Below are positions 35,133 through 46,086 of a DNA stretch of 64,000 bases, in pieces (positions within the stretch are counted from its first letter, which is position 1; every line of letters starts with the position of its first letter). Below the pieces are notes generated by a model. It was not told where the DNA came from. It was given only the letters and a program-made list of their open reading frames with translations, and ran no database searches. Location of the stretch: positions 1 through 64,000 of the forward strand of contig JALMQS010000264.1 of the NCBI GenBank assembly GCA_024734495.1, in the 5' to 3' direction. The translations under genes were made by a program, and so were the position numbers. This DNA is from Forficula auricularia. Lineage: Eukaryota > Arthropoda > Insecta > Dermaptera > Forficulidae.

Positions 35133-35163
<31 letters not shown>

Positions 35164-35508
35164 TATCGTTTTTTTCGTCCACGATTTTTTCCACACCTTT
35201 GCGCTGATTGAAATGAAATTGAAAACCTACCATTAGTTTAACAAAATGAAGCGCTGATTAGTTTTTGGTACATATCGGTCCACAAACATTAGTACTTTAT
35301 TTCAGTACTTTTTTAGTTTTTTCTAAATATCTTGAAAATGACTTAACCAATTTTGATGAAATTTAATATCCTAATTATGTACCTTGGGGACCACAAAAAA
35401 GGTTAAATAAAGTTTTTAGTAAAATTATATTTTAAAGTACTTTACTCAAGAACATATTAATATTTCAAATGAATTTGGATAAAGTTTAGCAACGATCCGT
35501 TGTAGTTT
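34889..35508 (-). repeat. Dispersed repeat E, copy 4
   Basis: Reverse orientation, internally deleted like copy 3. The tandem block is (TATG)n followed by (TG)n at 35123-35163 instead of (CATC)n. Confidence 0.8.
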
Positions 35509-35569
35509 ATTTTTTTTATAAATTAAACTGAACTAAAGGGATTTAATAAGCAATTGGATGTTGATGAAG

Positions 35570-35750
35570 GCAGTCCACGGTGGTTGTAAAAATAAGACTA
35601 TAATGGTTTTATTATTTTACATTTATTCGTTAAACCGACGTTTCGGAGATTTATTCTCTCCTTCTTCAGGGTAACAAAAAGTCAATGAAAGTAGTTCAAA
35701 TCATAATTACTTCCTGTTGAACTACTTTCATTCTCGAGACGCACACATAT
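35570..35750. mobile_element. Partial foldback with hammerhead
   Basis: Short inverted parts 'gaaagtagttcaa…ttgaactactttc' (35686-35732) next to a hammerhead core. The rest of the element appears lost. Confidence 0.5.
35629..35675 (-). ncRNA. Hammerhead ribozyme motif
   Basis: Minus strand: GTTACC | CTGAAGA | a-GGAGA…TCTCC | GAAA | CGTC | GGT-tt-AAC. Core intact, 5-bp stem II, stem III the self-complementary ACGU, C at position 17 (GUC cleavage triplet), and stem I of 6 bp with a 2-nt bulge. Confidence 0.7.
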
Positions 35751-35751
35751 T

Positions 35752-35825
35752 TTATTTTATTTTTGTGTTCTTATTATTTTATTTGTTGCATTTAATTTTT
35801 TTGAAGTCGGTTTTTTTTTGTGTTT
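35752..35825. repeat. 'GAAGTCGG' hairpin, right end only
   Basis: 'attttatttttgtgttctt…tttttttgaagtcggttttt'. Confidence 0.6.
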
Positions 35826-36080
35826 ATAGTTGTTTTATGTTCAATTATTAAATCAACATTTTTTTAAATTTCTTAAAATTTTTCCGAAACCTTTGGATTT
35901 TAAATAATTTTAAGTCTGTTTTCTATAAAACATTTGTAATATTTATAACTGAAGATTTCTAATATAACCGAATGTTTTCTACATTTGATTCAATCACGAA
36001 TCAACTGTAGGGAATTTTTGTCAAATATTGAGTGAAAATAATATTTGAACTTATATATTTCTAACTTGAAATAATGATTT

Positions 36081-36535
36081 AAATAAATTTTTTATAATTT
36101 TTCTAACTGATATGACAAAGAATAATTGACCTATCAATGAGAAGTGTTTTGGCCGCGCTTTATTTGAAAAAGATATTTTATCACAAGACTATTGCGGATT
36201 ATGCTATTATGGCAGGCATCTAACATACATGCTAATAGGCAGAGGGCTCTGTACTGGGAGATTGAATATATAACATCTGAGATCTCAAGTTCACTTGGTG
36301 ATCCATCCGAATGTCTAGCGGGCTATACGCAAAATGACGTTGGATTGTAGCTAAGTGGATCACATCTTTTTTCTCTCCTGGTCCAGATTTAAGACTCCAC
36401 AGACTTTAATAGCATAATCCGCAATAGTCTTGTGATAAAATATCTTTTTCAAATAAAGCGTGGCCAAAACACTTCTCATTGATAGGTCAATTATTCTTTG
36501 TCATATCAGTTAGAAAAATTATAAAAAATTTATTT
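36081..36535. mobile_element. Foldback element, 129-bp arms
   Basis: Arms 36081-36209 and 36407-36535 pair almost perfectly ('ttggccgcgctttatttgaa' and inverse). The loop of about 197 bp is clearly richer in GC than the arms and codes nothing evident. Confidence 0.8.
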
Positions 36536-37107
36536 CTAATATAGATGTAAAACCTGAGAGCTTGTTAATCTACTGTAATTACTTGTCTATTCCTTTTAAT
36601 AGATCTACTATAAGTACAAATGCTCGGCAGATAAAAATATTAGAATAAAAAAAAAATGCCTCTGTTTGAATGGGGGCTGATTACTGATTGGCTGTCGATG
36701 GAAACCGGATTGGATTGAGTGAATGGTTGGAAGATTTCCTTCAAGGTGGATAAAAGTGACATTTAATAATTAAATTGAAGACGTAAAAAACCTGAAACAA
36801 AATAAATGTAACAAAAGAAGTGAGCACGGCCTTGCTTGCTCTCTGAACAAATCAGAAAAAAACAATCGCAGATCCCTTTAACAGTGAGTGCACTTGCAGC
36901 TGCGATTTTCAATCAGAAACAAAAACATGTCTTGTGTGCGTTACATGACTTGCACTTGCAACATTCCCATCTTTGAAATCATCTTCTAATTTCTCTCCTT
37001 TAAATTCCATTGAAAATCAAAAACTGTAGAATAATTAAAAATATACTTTCATAGGACTAAATTGCACCAAACCCATGCTGTATTATAAAGGATTTCAGTA
37101 AATTTTC
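36536..37107. other. Unassigned stretch
   Basis: Nothing recognised. Confidence 0.3.
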
Positions 37108-37628
37108 ATCTCAACAAAAACACATGTGTAAAAAAAGCCAAATTCGATTAATAATAACCGTTTGCCAAAAAAAAGTAGTGAGATCTAATGTGCTGCTAAG
37201 TTCAACATCATCAATGTATTAAATGGGTCGAGAATATAGTAACTTCAATAAAAACGCATGTTTTTCATTTCTCATCTCCAACTATAGTTTTTATTGATTT
37301 CACATTTTTAGTTGAAATTATTTTCCTAAAACTTGGCTTTTACGCATTAAATTATTATTATTATTGTTTGATAGGGCCTCCACCACAATGCGTAAAAGCC
37401 AAGTTTTAGGAAAATGGTTTCAACTAAAAATGTGAAATCAATAAAAACTATAGTTGGACATGAGAAATGAAAAACATGCGTTTTTATTGAAGTTACTATA
37501 TTCTCGACCCATTTAATACATTGATGATGTTGAACTTGGCAGCACATTAGATCTCACTACTTTTTTTTGGCAAAAAGTTATTATTAATCGAACTTGGCTT
37601 TTTTTTACACATGTGTTTTTGTTGAGAT
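37108..37628. mobile_element. Foldback element, 241-bp arms
   Basis: Left arm 37108-37348, right arm 37387-37628, only 38 nt of loop. The arms are about 97% complementary by eye. No reading frame. The near-identity implies a recent origin or gene conversion between arms. Confidence 0.85.
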
Positions 37629-38434
37629 TTCACTTCTTTTTGTAAGTTGATGGAAATTGAAGCTGCAAGATTCACGACTTTATTTATTTTATAGGACGAT
37701 GAAGATGTTTTTCAATTTCTCACTTTATTAGTGATTCAAGTTATTACATTATGTCAAATTTAAGCATTCTAGTGTCGTTGAATTTTTAGTTTATGTTAAT
37801 TAAGTCTATAACTTTCACCCCTTCATTTCGGGCCTTGAAGAAGGAAAAGTTTCGATTTTTCAATTTCCTCCTTTATTAACGTGCCAAGCTATACCAGTAT
37901 GCCAAGTTTCAGCATTCTAGGTTCATTGAATTTTTAGTATATGTTAATTAAGTCTATAAATTTCACCCCTTCATTTTAGGTCCTGAAGAAGGGAAAGTTT
38001 CGATTTTTGGATTTTTCCCATTAATTGTACCCCAAACTCTACCTGCCTGCCAAATTTCAGCATTCTCGGGTTAGCGAAAGTACTCTAGAATTTTGATGAG
38101 TGAGTGAATGAGTCAGTCAGTCAGTGAGTGGTGAGTGAGTGACGAAAAAGCCTATCTTTGGCTTCTTGTAACTTGGATGGTATAAACAGTAGAAATATGA
38201 AATTTTGTAATTTAGTTAAGCTTTTATGGATCAGTATTCTGGAAAAAAATGCCAGCCATGTAGAGGTTTCCATTACGAAGTTACAGGGGCGTTAAAATGG
38301 CCTGAGTTGTTTTCTGTAAAGGGTAGACTGGCAGTGCACACATCCCCGCTCGAATCGAACTTGGCTGGGGCACTGCCCCCCGTGCCTCCAGATAGACAGT
38401 ATATTGAATTTAATTTTGTCCTCTGTTATTTTAT
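37629..38434. repeat. Tandemly duplicated 148-bp segment and flanks
   Basis: 'atgttaattaagtctata…ttcaccccttcatttc…gaagaagg…gtttcgattttt' occurs at about 37700 and again 148 bp later. A (GAGT)n run follows at 38098-38140, like the one at 41158. Weak 'cctgaagaagg…gtttcg' strings here lack a stem and are not ribozymes. Confidence 0.5.
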
Positions 38435-38436
38435 TT

Positions 38437-39213
38437 TTAACCGACTTCAAAAAATGAGGTTATCAATTCGACTGATTTTTTTTTGTGTCTATGTTACCTG
38501 ATTTCTTCGCCAATGGTGAACCGATTTTGAAGATTTTTTTTGCATTGAGTTCAGTATAGTTTCTGATTGGTACCATATAAATTTAATTGGTATTGGACCT
38601 TTTTTGTTATGCATGTTTGCGCATAACTTATTTGTTTATGAACCGATTTTAATGATTTTTTCGGCGTTTGGATCAGTATAGCTCCAGGATAGTCAGGAAA
38701 CCTAACTATTTTTATTTATTTTATCTAAGTTCAGCGAGAACTTTTTGCCACGTGGACCGATTTCGATGATTCTTTTTTTTATTGGAAAGGGGGTAAAAAT
38801 AAATAAAACCGACTTCAAAAAATTAAATGCAACAAATACAATAAAATTTACTCAGAAATCAAATAAAATGCACTAAAAGGTATAAAATAATTATCTTATT
38901 TAATTACAACTAAACGATGAAATATTAACATACATAAAATCACTTTCTGAAGTCGGTGCTAAACAAACTATATGAGCAAGTTTACACGATGTTGTCTTCA
39001 TTACCCGCCAAACGTACTAAGATCCGTCGAATGCGATTAATAAAATGTATATGTTTGGCACCGACTTCAAAAAGTGACTTCATGTAACAATTTCATCGTT
39101 TAGTTGCAACCAAATAAGATAATTATTTCATTCCTTTTAGTCCATTTTATTTGAATTTTGAGTTCTTATTATTTTAATTGTTGCATTTAATTTTTTTGAA
39201 GTCGGTTTTATTT
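38437..39213 (+). repeat. B unit plus 'GAAGTCGG' hairpin
   Basis: B 38437-38795, hairpin 38805-39213. The hairpin centre carries 'gatgttgtcttcattac', the inverse of the extra bases in the 14.3-kb copy. Confidence 0.75.
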
Positions 39214-39323
39214 TATGATTAACAAAATTATTTCTTTAAATAAAATCGAGATTTTTCGAATTAATTCTTAAATTTCCCGACATTAAACTTTCTCCGTCTT
39301 GTTGTAGTTGGGTTTTTCGACTG

Positions 39324-39440
39324 TTATACCCGCGTTTTCAAATTGTGCTTCCACTTGGTAAAACCAGACATGGGGGTTTTTGGGGAAAAATTAGGAATTT
39401 TGACACTAACTTTGTTTATTCCTGTGGTTCCGTCCGTCAT
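39324..39440 (-). pseudogene. Gypsy-type gag, N-terminal fragment
   Basis: 38 codons from ATG 39440. 'VSVKIPNFSPKTPMSGFTKWKH' resembles the start of Ty3/gypsy Gag (usually …VSVKIPPFWP-KPALWFAQ…). It stops at TAA 39326-39324. It follows a primer-binding site and LTR in the right order. Confidence 0.5.
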
Positions 39441-39550
39441 TTTGCTTGCGCTTGCTGCGTGTTTTTCGCTGCAGGCGTAGTGGATGTCTTCGGCGTTGGC
39501 GTAGTATGGTGGTGGTGTTTTTCTGTGTTGTATTTCGGGCGGCTGCGTTC

Positions 39551-39568
39551 ATCACGTCGGGGTCACCA
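39551..39568 (-). other. tRNA primer-binding site of a gypsy-type element
   Basis: Minus strand TGGTGACCCCGACGTGAT, the usual gypsy-type primer site beginning TGG, 3 nt after the LTR end. Confidence 0.55.
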
Positions 39569-39571
39569 ATA

Positions 39572-39765
39572 TGTAGCTTCCTTGCTCACTTCGAAGAAAT
39601 AAAACGATTATTTTCTTGTCTAACAAAAATAGTTTTTATTTATCTCTTCGTTTTTTTACAACAAACTTCTTTTTTTATTTATTTTTCTTAACAATCGTCT
39701 CTGTTTACAAATATTTTGTTTTTATATATATCATGTTGCCATCTTGCGGCGACTTAGCTACAACA
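39572..39765 (-). mobile_element. Putative gypsy-type LTR
   Basis: Minus strand starts TGTTGTAGCTAAGTCGCC and ends …GCTACA, with a TATA-like 'atatatataaaaac'. 194 bp. There is no second LTR in the window, so this is a 5' remnant. Confidence 0.5.
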
Positions 39766-39959
39766 TAGTTTAAGAACTGGTGACGAATTTGCGGTAGGTA
39801 TTTTAGGCAATTTGAAAATATAAAAAAACATATTCAATATACTAGTATATTATCGATGTAGCGAATTTGGAATCGAGAATCAGGAAGAAGTCTTGCGGTT
39901 ATTTCGCTACCGCGCAGCCTATGACATTCGCCAAAAATTTCATTTTCAACGACCAGTCT

Positions 39960-41195
39960 AATATATATTATATATACGAGCTGCTCCAGGCGTGCCTTCG
40001 GCACTCCTCTACAGCTCGGCCGTGGCCCTGGCGGGTACCGTCTCGGCATGTGATTATTAGGTCTGTAAAATATATTTGTAATATTTTGCCCCCTCTTCCC
40101 CCCCCCCCCGCGCACTAATTTTGGCTATTGATATTTACAGCATACATTTTATATAGTCTTAAAAACTAACATTATAAAATTTGATCTATATCGGAGAGAG
40201 TATTAATTTTTTTGCCCCCACTCACATTTTGGGAGGTTGAAATTATTTTTTAGACATTTGCAAATAAATAACTCTCAGTTTTCTAAAGAGTAAATGTACA
40301 AAAAATCTAAAAATTTATATATTTTGCCCCCCCCCCTTTCGTCCCCATACAGTCAATTTTGATAGTTGATTTTTATAGGAATAGTTTCTTAAAGTAATAA
40401 AGAATAAGTCTACAAAATTTGATTAAGATCGGAGAGAGTTTTAATTTTTGCCCCCACTCACATTTTGGATAGTTGAGGGGGGGGGGGGTCGGATTACAAA
40501 AAATCTTGAAATTATTTTTTAGATATTTGCAAATAAATAATCCACAGTTTTCTAAAGAGTAAATGTAATAAAAAGCTAAACATTTCTATAATTTGCCCCC
40601 CCCCCCTTCGCCCCCATACAGTCAATTTTGATAGTTGATTTTTACAGGAATAGTTTCTTAAAGTAATAAAGAATAACTCTACAAAATGTGATCAAGATAG
40701 GAGAGAGTTTTAATTTTTGCCCCCACTCACATTTTGGATAGTTGGGAGTCGAAGTTCAAAAAATCCTGAAATTAGTTTTTAGATATTTGTATTTAGAATT
40801 TTATTAAGTAAAAATCAAGTAGATATCTTATTCTTCTTAATTGAAAATGCATAATTAGTGTAAACACATTGCAAAGATATTTTGCCCCTTTTGACCCCTT
40901 TAGTGGTCGAATTTCAAAAAATCCTTCAAAGAAGTTTTTAGATATTTTAATTTAGTATTTTTATAACTAAAAAGCAAGTAGATATTTTATCGTCCTTAAG
41001 AGATATCGCATAATCAATGAAAACACACTTTGCCCCCTTTGACCCCCTTAGGGGCCGAATTTCGAAAAATCCTTTCTTACTGACCCCCTATGTCATAGAT
41101 GTAATATCCTCTCCAAATTTCATGTTTCTATGTCCAGTGGTTCTGGCTGTTTTGATGATGAGTGAGTGAGTGAGTGAGTGTATCGGGCAAATAAT

Positions 41196-41226
<31 letters not shown>
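39960..41226 (-). mobile_element. Helitron-like element with tandem C-run blocks
   Basis: The left end has hairpin GTGCCttcGGCAC (about 39990). The interior has about three tandem units of 236-269 bp, each with 'tttgcccccactcacatttt' and a 9-13-bp C run, whose length variation explains the changing period. The right end runs into (GAGT)n and (AT)n (41155-41226). A short relative is at 61690-61905. Ends are not clean, so the class is tentative. Confidence 0.45.
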
Positions 41227-41232
<6 letters not shown>

Positions 41233-41757
41233 CATATAGACACAAGCAAAAGGAATCAAGTTAAATAAAAGCATGTATAAAATTCACTAATTTTTTATCA
41301 TGAAGTAGGTATAGCCCTTTAATTCCATTTTAAAATTCAATTCAATTTGTTTTTATTGAAGTTGAACATCGCATGTTAAGATCAGTTTAATAACCCATTA
41401 TAATCCATTATACACGTTTAGATATCTTAATTAGTATCTTATTTCCGTTTTAAATGCCATTTTTATGCTTTTATAATGAATTAATTTAACACAAATAAAT
41501 TTGCAAGTTAAATTTTCGATGTTTGTGTGTGTGTGTGAACATTTTCGAGTGTCTATTGTGTGTCTTAAATGAAACAAACGGCCTTTTCAATTACTCCTTA
41601 CAAAGAAAATCTGGCTGGCGCTGATAATCAGCCAATTGTTAATTAACTAAGAGTTACTGTGTCAATTTGGAATACTTTTTCTTTTGGCCCAATGAAGGTT
41701 AGAACTTGCCGAAATGACCGAGGCAGAAATAAAAAGAAATTCAAAAAATGTATATTA

Positions 41758-42510
41758 CACTGTGGTGAAAAAAAAGTGGAACAGATTGATTGGGTGTCAA
41801 AAGAGGGCCTGTCGCTGGTCTCCTTGACATCAACCCTAATTCCCGGAGACGTCTTCTGATAGTACAAACACTTACATTGACTTGTCGAGTTTGTAGAAGG
41901 CGCTGTTGAATTTGAGCTGCTCTACAATGCCGATCCCTCAATACCTCCAATAGTATGAATTGTTCATCTCTCTCATTTGAAGCTCTAATCGAAGCAGATC
42001 CCTGACTCCTGGCATAAGAGTTTGTTTCTCTATATCGTTTTATCCATAGAGCTCTGTGGATACTTCCAACCGATGCTTTGAGTCGTTGAGAGCGACATAC
42101 CGATACGATCTTCCATCATTTATTAGAGCTACAGCTTGAGCTACTTCCTCAGTATTTAGAGCCATTATGCTTGGACAATATTTCAAATGAAATGAAATTA
42201 AAAGATGAGATATTCAAATCGAGAACTGATAAACATTAAAATATTCAATTTAATTCGATATTAGACGATATTCATTTAATACAATTCAATAAAGAGATCA
42301 GATTTCGAACCTGAAAATTTATACTAGTTTAAATAAATTTAATTTTAAACGGTTTAAATTAAAGTAATACATTGTTTTCACTCTAAAAGTGTTCAAAAAT
42401 ATTTTTACAATCACAGAATGTATTAAAAGTTTAAATAAAATATGTTTTTTCTGAAAATTATTTGAAAAAACTAAATTTTTCGAAGTGTTCCACTTTTTTG
42501 CACCACAGTG
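41758..42510 (-). mobile_element. Tc1-like transposon, deleted and decayed
   Basis: Terminal inverted repeats CACTGTGGTG…AAAAGTGGAACA at both ends, with TA next to the left one. 753 bp instead of the usual about 1.6 kb, so most of the transposase is missing. Confidence 0.8.
41760..42165 (-). pseudogene. Tc1-like transposase, DNA-binding part only
   Basis: Starts at ATG 42165 (MALNTEEVAQAVALINDGRS…), an N-terminal helix-turn-helix. After a frameshift near 42090 it continues 'RYRETNSYARSQGS' (GRPR-like linker region) and a second helix-turn-helix 'CTIRRRLRELGLMSRRPA'. It then runs out into the inverted repeat, so the catalytic DDE domain is deleted. It cannot transpose itself. Confidence 0.75.
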
Positions 42511-43440
42511 CGTATATAAATTTATATGTACCAAAAAGAAAAAATATTTATTTCAGCAATTTATATGCTAAGACACTAGCCAAGTCTATATTATATCATT
42601 CTAGTACAAGGAGACAAGGAATTGGGCTTTTCTAGAACAATCACAATTAATTGATAATTTCTCTCCTTGGCTAAAACTTGTCAGGACTTGTCTTTTAGAT
42701 CTTTGCACGTTCTTACATGTCAATAGATAATGGATAGTCAGGGATTATTATATCCGTGACCCTTTTAAAAATAAATTATCATTCCTCATATCCTTCCTTT
42801 AATCTCATTCGATTTAAACCAGGGCTGTCCAATCCGTGGCCCAATATAAAGTCATAAAATTCCTTAAAACATTTGAGATTTATATGTAGATACTGGAAAA
42901 CACACAACAATTTGGTCCTGATAATTTTTTTCTCTGAAAATAAGAAATCTGAAAATCTACTGGAAGTTTTCGAAAAATAAAAGTGCTAATTTTAAATTTT
43001 GAATCTGGAACTAGATTTCAAGATTTCGAAAAATAATCATCATTTTTGTCTATTTTCGACTCCATTTTCATTAGAAATACATTTTCTAGTTGCAAACTTT
43101 CTGAGTGAATGTTCTAGAACAACAATTAGATTCCGACCTGAAAGGAAAATTTGATATATTGTCTCTTTATTAAAATTTTATATTAATTACCTAGCCAGGA
43201 AAAAATATAAACAAATACTAATACATAATATCACTTTTTGTAAGTATGTAGGTATCTATTTACGTATACAAGCAAGTGGCGTAGCCAGAAAATTTTCATG
43301 GTGGGGGGGGGGGTCAATCCACAATGCATTTTTTGAATGAATTTTTTTATTAAAACAAATATTCCAGTTAAATTGTGATTTTACTCGAAAAGTTTTTGGG
43401 TAGTTGTAATTTCTTCGACCCTTTTATAAAGTTTTTGGGT
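42511..43440. other. Stretch with hAT-type ends
   Basis: 42820 begins CAGGGCTGTCCAATCC, a hAT-type terminus preceded by ATTTAAAC. 43268-43320, 'agtggcgtagccagaaaa…gggggg', is another hAT-type end. No gene seen. Confidence 0.45.
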
Positions 43441-43871
43441 GTGCCGCAATGAGGTTGAAGTTTTGAAAAACTGCAATATTATGCAAAGAATCGCAGTTTT
43501 TTCTTCATAAAATGAAAACCACTCATCCTAGAAACTTGATTCCTTGAAGGAGACAATAAAGAGAGTGTCTTTTGCTGGAATTATAAATTTTATTTATTTA
43601 TATGGATCGTTGTAAATAAATAAAATTTATAATTTCAGCAGAAGACACATTATTTTATTGTTTCCTTCAATATATAAAAAATTCTGCTACTCTCGGCACA
43701 AAAACTTTCAATTTAACTTGATTCCTATCTAATTCTCTAGGAGATTTTATTGACATCAAAATTTCATAGAAAATGAGACGGAAATCAAGTTTCTAGGGAT
43801 GAGTAATTTTCATTTTATGAAGGAAAAACTGCGATTCTTTGCAAAAAATAAAGTTTTTCATTGCGGCACGG
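43441..43871. repeat. Inverted repeat with a smaller hairpin inside
   Basis: 'gtgccgcaatgag…gcaaagaatcgcagtttttt' (43441-43525) is mirrored at 43790-43871. Inside, 43553-43610 and 43613-43670 form a second hairpin element. The outer arms are related to the 5.3-6.7-kb palindrome. Confidence 0.7.
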
Positions 43872-44469
43872 ATTACTATTATTCAATTAAGATAAAACTT
43901 TGTTTTAATTGTATCAAATTTAATCTAGTTTAAAAATGTATAGGTAGAGTGATCTTTATCGAAAACGTGCTCTTTCATGGTCAAAATAGGAAACAATCGA
44001 AAAAGTGCGAGTTTTTGGGATTTGCGGAAACAGAAAAAATACCCAAATTTTCAACTAGTGCTTGAGCTCAAACGTTTGCTCGGATAATAAACCTAATATT
44101 TGTAGGAAGTTTTATGAACTTTCATTTTGAATAGGAAGGTTATTTATGAAAAGTTGTTAGTTTTTGAGTTATATGCAAAAAACATCCAAAAAATGAGAAT
44201 TTTTATCTTTTTTGCATTTTTAACAATGTTGCGTCATGAAATGTTTGTTACCAAACCTCAGATTTGGATTCGACACACTAAAAAACATAGAGGACCAAGA
44301 AATCAAAACTACTTCAAAACTTTCCCGCGAGGGAGCCTTTAGAGAACAATTTAACTGGATCTAAAAAGGTATACAAAGAGAAACAAAGAGGTTGTCCTCT
44401 GCTTGATGCAAATAAACATACACTCATATATATCGAAATGATATATCTATATATATCTATATATCTATA

Positions 44470-44526
<57 letters not shown>

Positions 44527-44919
44527 TAATATTGTAAGAGTTCGTGGCTGTGATGAAACTGTACTAGATGAAGGAGGAGGTATCAGCCAAAGATGGAATA
44601 CTGGGCTCAATAAAACACCTTTAACAAGGCTGCTTCGGCCTGAATTATTTCGGCCATCTTCGTCAATTAGGAGTTATACACAAAATGCGGTAACATATGT
44701 GATCGAACCAGCCTTCGTCAAAAATAAAAATTCTTTTAGTCTTCATGCGAATTTATAACGTGTTTGGACCCAAAAGTTTCAGAATGAAGAATGACTTTCA
44801 TTCTGAAACTTTTGGGTCCAGGCACGTTATAAATTCGCATGAAGCTAAAAGAATTTTTATTTTTGACAAGGCTTGGTTCGATCACATATGTGTACCGCAT
44901 TTTGTGTATAACTCCTAAT

Positions 44920-44961
44920 TGACTGAAGATGGCCAAATAAAATTCAGGCCGAAACGTCTCA
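44920..44961 (+). ncRNA. Hammerhead ribozyme motif
   Basis: TGA | CTGAAGA | t-GGCC…GGCC | GAAA | CGTC | TCA. Stem I UGA/UCA, stem II GGCC self-pairing, stem III ACGU, C at position 17. The mirror copy (about 44640) has lost the CUGANGA core. Confidence 0.6.
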
Positions 44962-45043
44962 TTAAAGGTGTTTTATTGAGCCCAGTGATTCCATCTTTGG
45001 CTGATACCTCCTCCTTCATCTAGTATATATTATTTATTTGCTT

Positions 45044-45081
45044 GAGACTTTAGTTTCGAAGACTTGGTCTCATCATCAGTC
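45044..45081 (-). ncRNA. Hammerhead ribozyme motif
   Basis: Minus strand: GA | CTGATGA | t-GAGAC…GTCTTC | GAAA | CTAAAGTC | TC. Stem III ACU/AGU with a 2-nt loop, C at position 17. Stem I is only 2 bp. The plus-strand sister (45141-45166) has a perfect GAAGAC/GTCTTC stem II but GAAT in place of GAAA. Confidence 0.5.
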
Positions 45082-45714
45082 TTTTTTAATTATAAATATT
45101 GTTGATGTCCATAAATAACAATATTTATAATTAAAAAAGACTGATGATGAAGACCAAGTCTTCGAATCTATAGTCTCAAACAAATAAATAATATATATAC
45201 AGATATATCATTTCGATATATATGTGTGTATGCTTATTTGCATCAAGCAGAGGACAACCTCTTTGTTTTCTCTTTGTGAATCAACAACTCTGCTACTCTC
45301 GGCAAAACAAAAACTTTTCAACTATAAAGGTACTTGAAGAAATTAAAAAAGAACATAATTCTTGATAAAACATATGAAATATATTTAATTACATTAAACT
45401 ATAAACCGTGGACCCCCGGTGGCTACGGCTCTGTATACAAGAAGCTATTTTCAAGAATAAAATTTACCAAAAGTAAAATTAGAAGCTCACTATGAGATAA
45501 AAAAATAATAAATATGCTATATATATGTATGTGTGTGATTGTAATGAATTGTATCTGTATTGAAGATTTAAGAATGAATGTTTCATGTGAAATGACAAAT
45601 TCCGGTTCTTGAACGAGATGTATGTATGATTTCAAATTATTGTAAAAAAATTTTGTGTTATATAATTCTCTATAAAAAGAAAAAATGTAAATAAATGTTT
45701 CATTTCAATTTTAG

Positions 45715-45759
45715 AACTACTGAGGATGGTCGACCAGTGGTGACCGAAACTGTATAGTT
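45715..45759 (+). ncRNA. Hammerhead ribozyme motif
   Basis: AACTA | CTGAGGA | t-GGTC…GACC | GAAA | CTGTA | TAGTT. Stem I is a perfect 5-bp pair, stem II GGUC/GACC, stem III AC/GU, A at position 17. Core CUGANGA…GAAA intact. Confidence 0.65.
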
Positions 45760-46043
45760 ATCAATTAAATAATTCAATTAGTTATTAAAATTATTGTTTT
45801 ATTATATTTGTGACAAAACCAACCCTTCAATTTAACGAAAAATAATAAAGTTCTTATTTCTACATTATTATGCTAACTATCTTTTTTGAATAACAAATAT
45901 CAATAGAATTATAATATTTTATCCGGGGTACGAGACAATTTTTTCTTCAAATGTGGCCCCTGTAAGCTAAAAGGTTGGACACCCTTGGTATAGATAATAA
46001 AAAAATACAAATCTTTTAAAAAACAATCTTAGAAATGTTTATT

Positions 46044-46086
46044 AAACCAGACGTTTCGGGAGGATTTCTCCCTTTATCAATGGTTT
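46044..46086 (-). ncRNA. Decayed hammerhead motif
   Basis: Minus strand: AAACCA | TTGATAA | a-GGGAG…CTCCC | GAAA | CGTC | TGGTTT. Stem I (6 bp, extendable), stem II, GAAA and GUC are all kept, but CUGANGA has become UUGAUAA, which should abolish cleavage. Confidence 0.5.

Larger units (their letters stand above)
44374..45278. mobile_element. Palindrome containing two further palindromes
   Basis: Outer arms 44374 to about 44465 and about 45200-45278. Between them lie inner palindrome 1 (44560-44792 / 44795-45025) and inner palindrome 2 (45026-45105 / 45116-45205), plus a long (TA)n at about 44470-44521. Each inner palindrome carries hammerhead cores, so they look like two PLE-type foldbacks inserted in a third foldback. 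Confidence 0.75.

Noticed and set aside
37838..38010. 'CTGAAGAAGG…GTTTCG' strings as hammerheads
   Set aside because: No stem II pairing and no GAAA in the right place.
39345..39691. Plus-strand frames of 81-85 codons
   Set aside because: They are antisense to the gypsy-type leader and gag start, which have motif support.
41158..41180. Short regular repeats as a CRISPR-like array
   Set aside because: (GAGT)n microsatellite; no spacers, eukaryotic context.
42820..45985. hAT element from 42820 to the right end at 45985
   Set aside because: Termini match, but the flanking 8-mers (ATTTAAAC and GTATAGAT) do not. The right end at 57654 gives a far better duplication.
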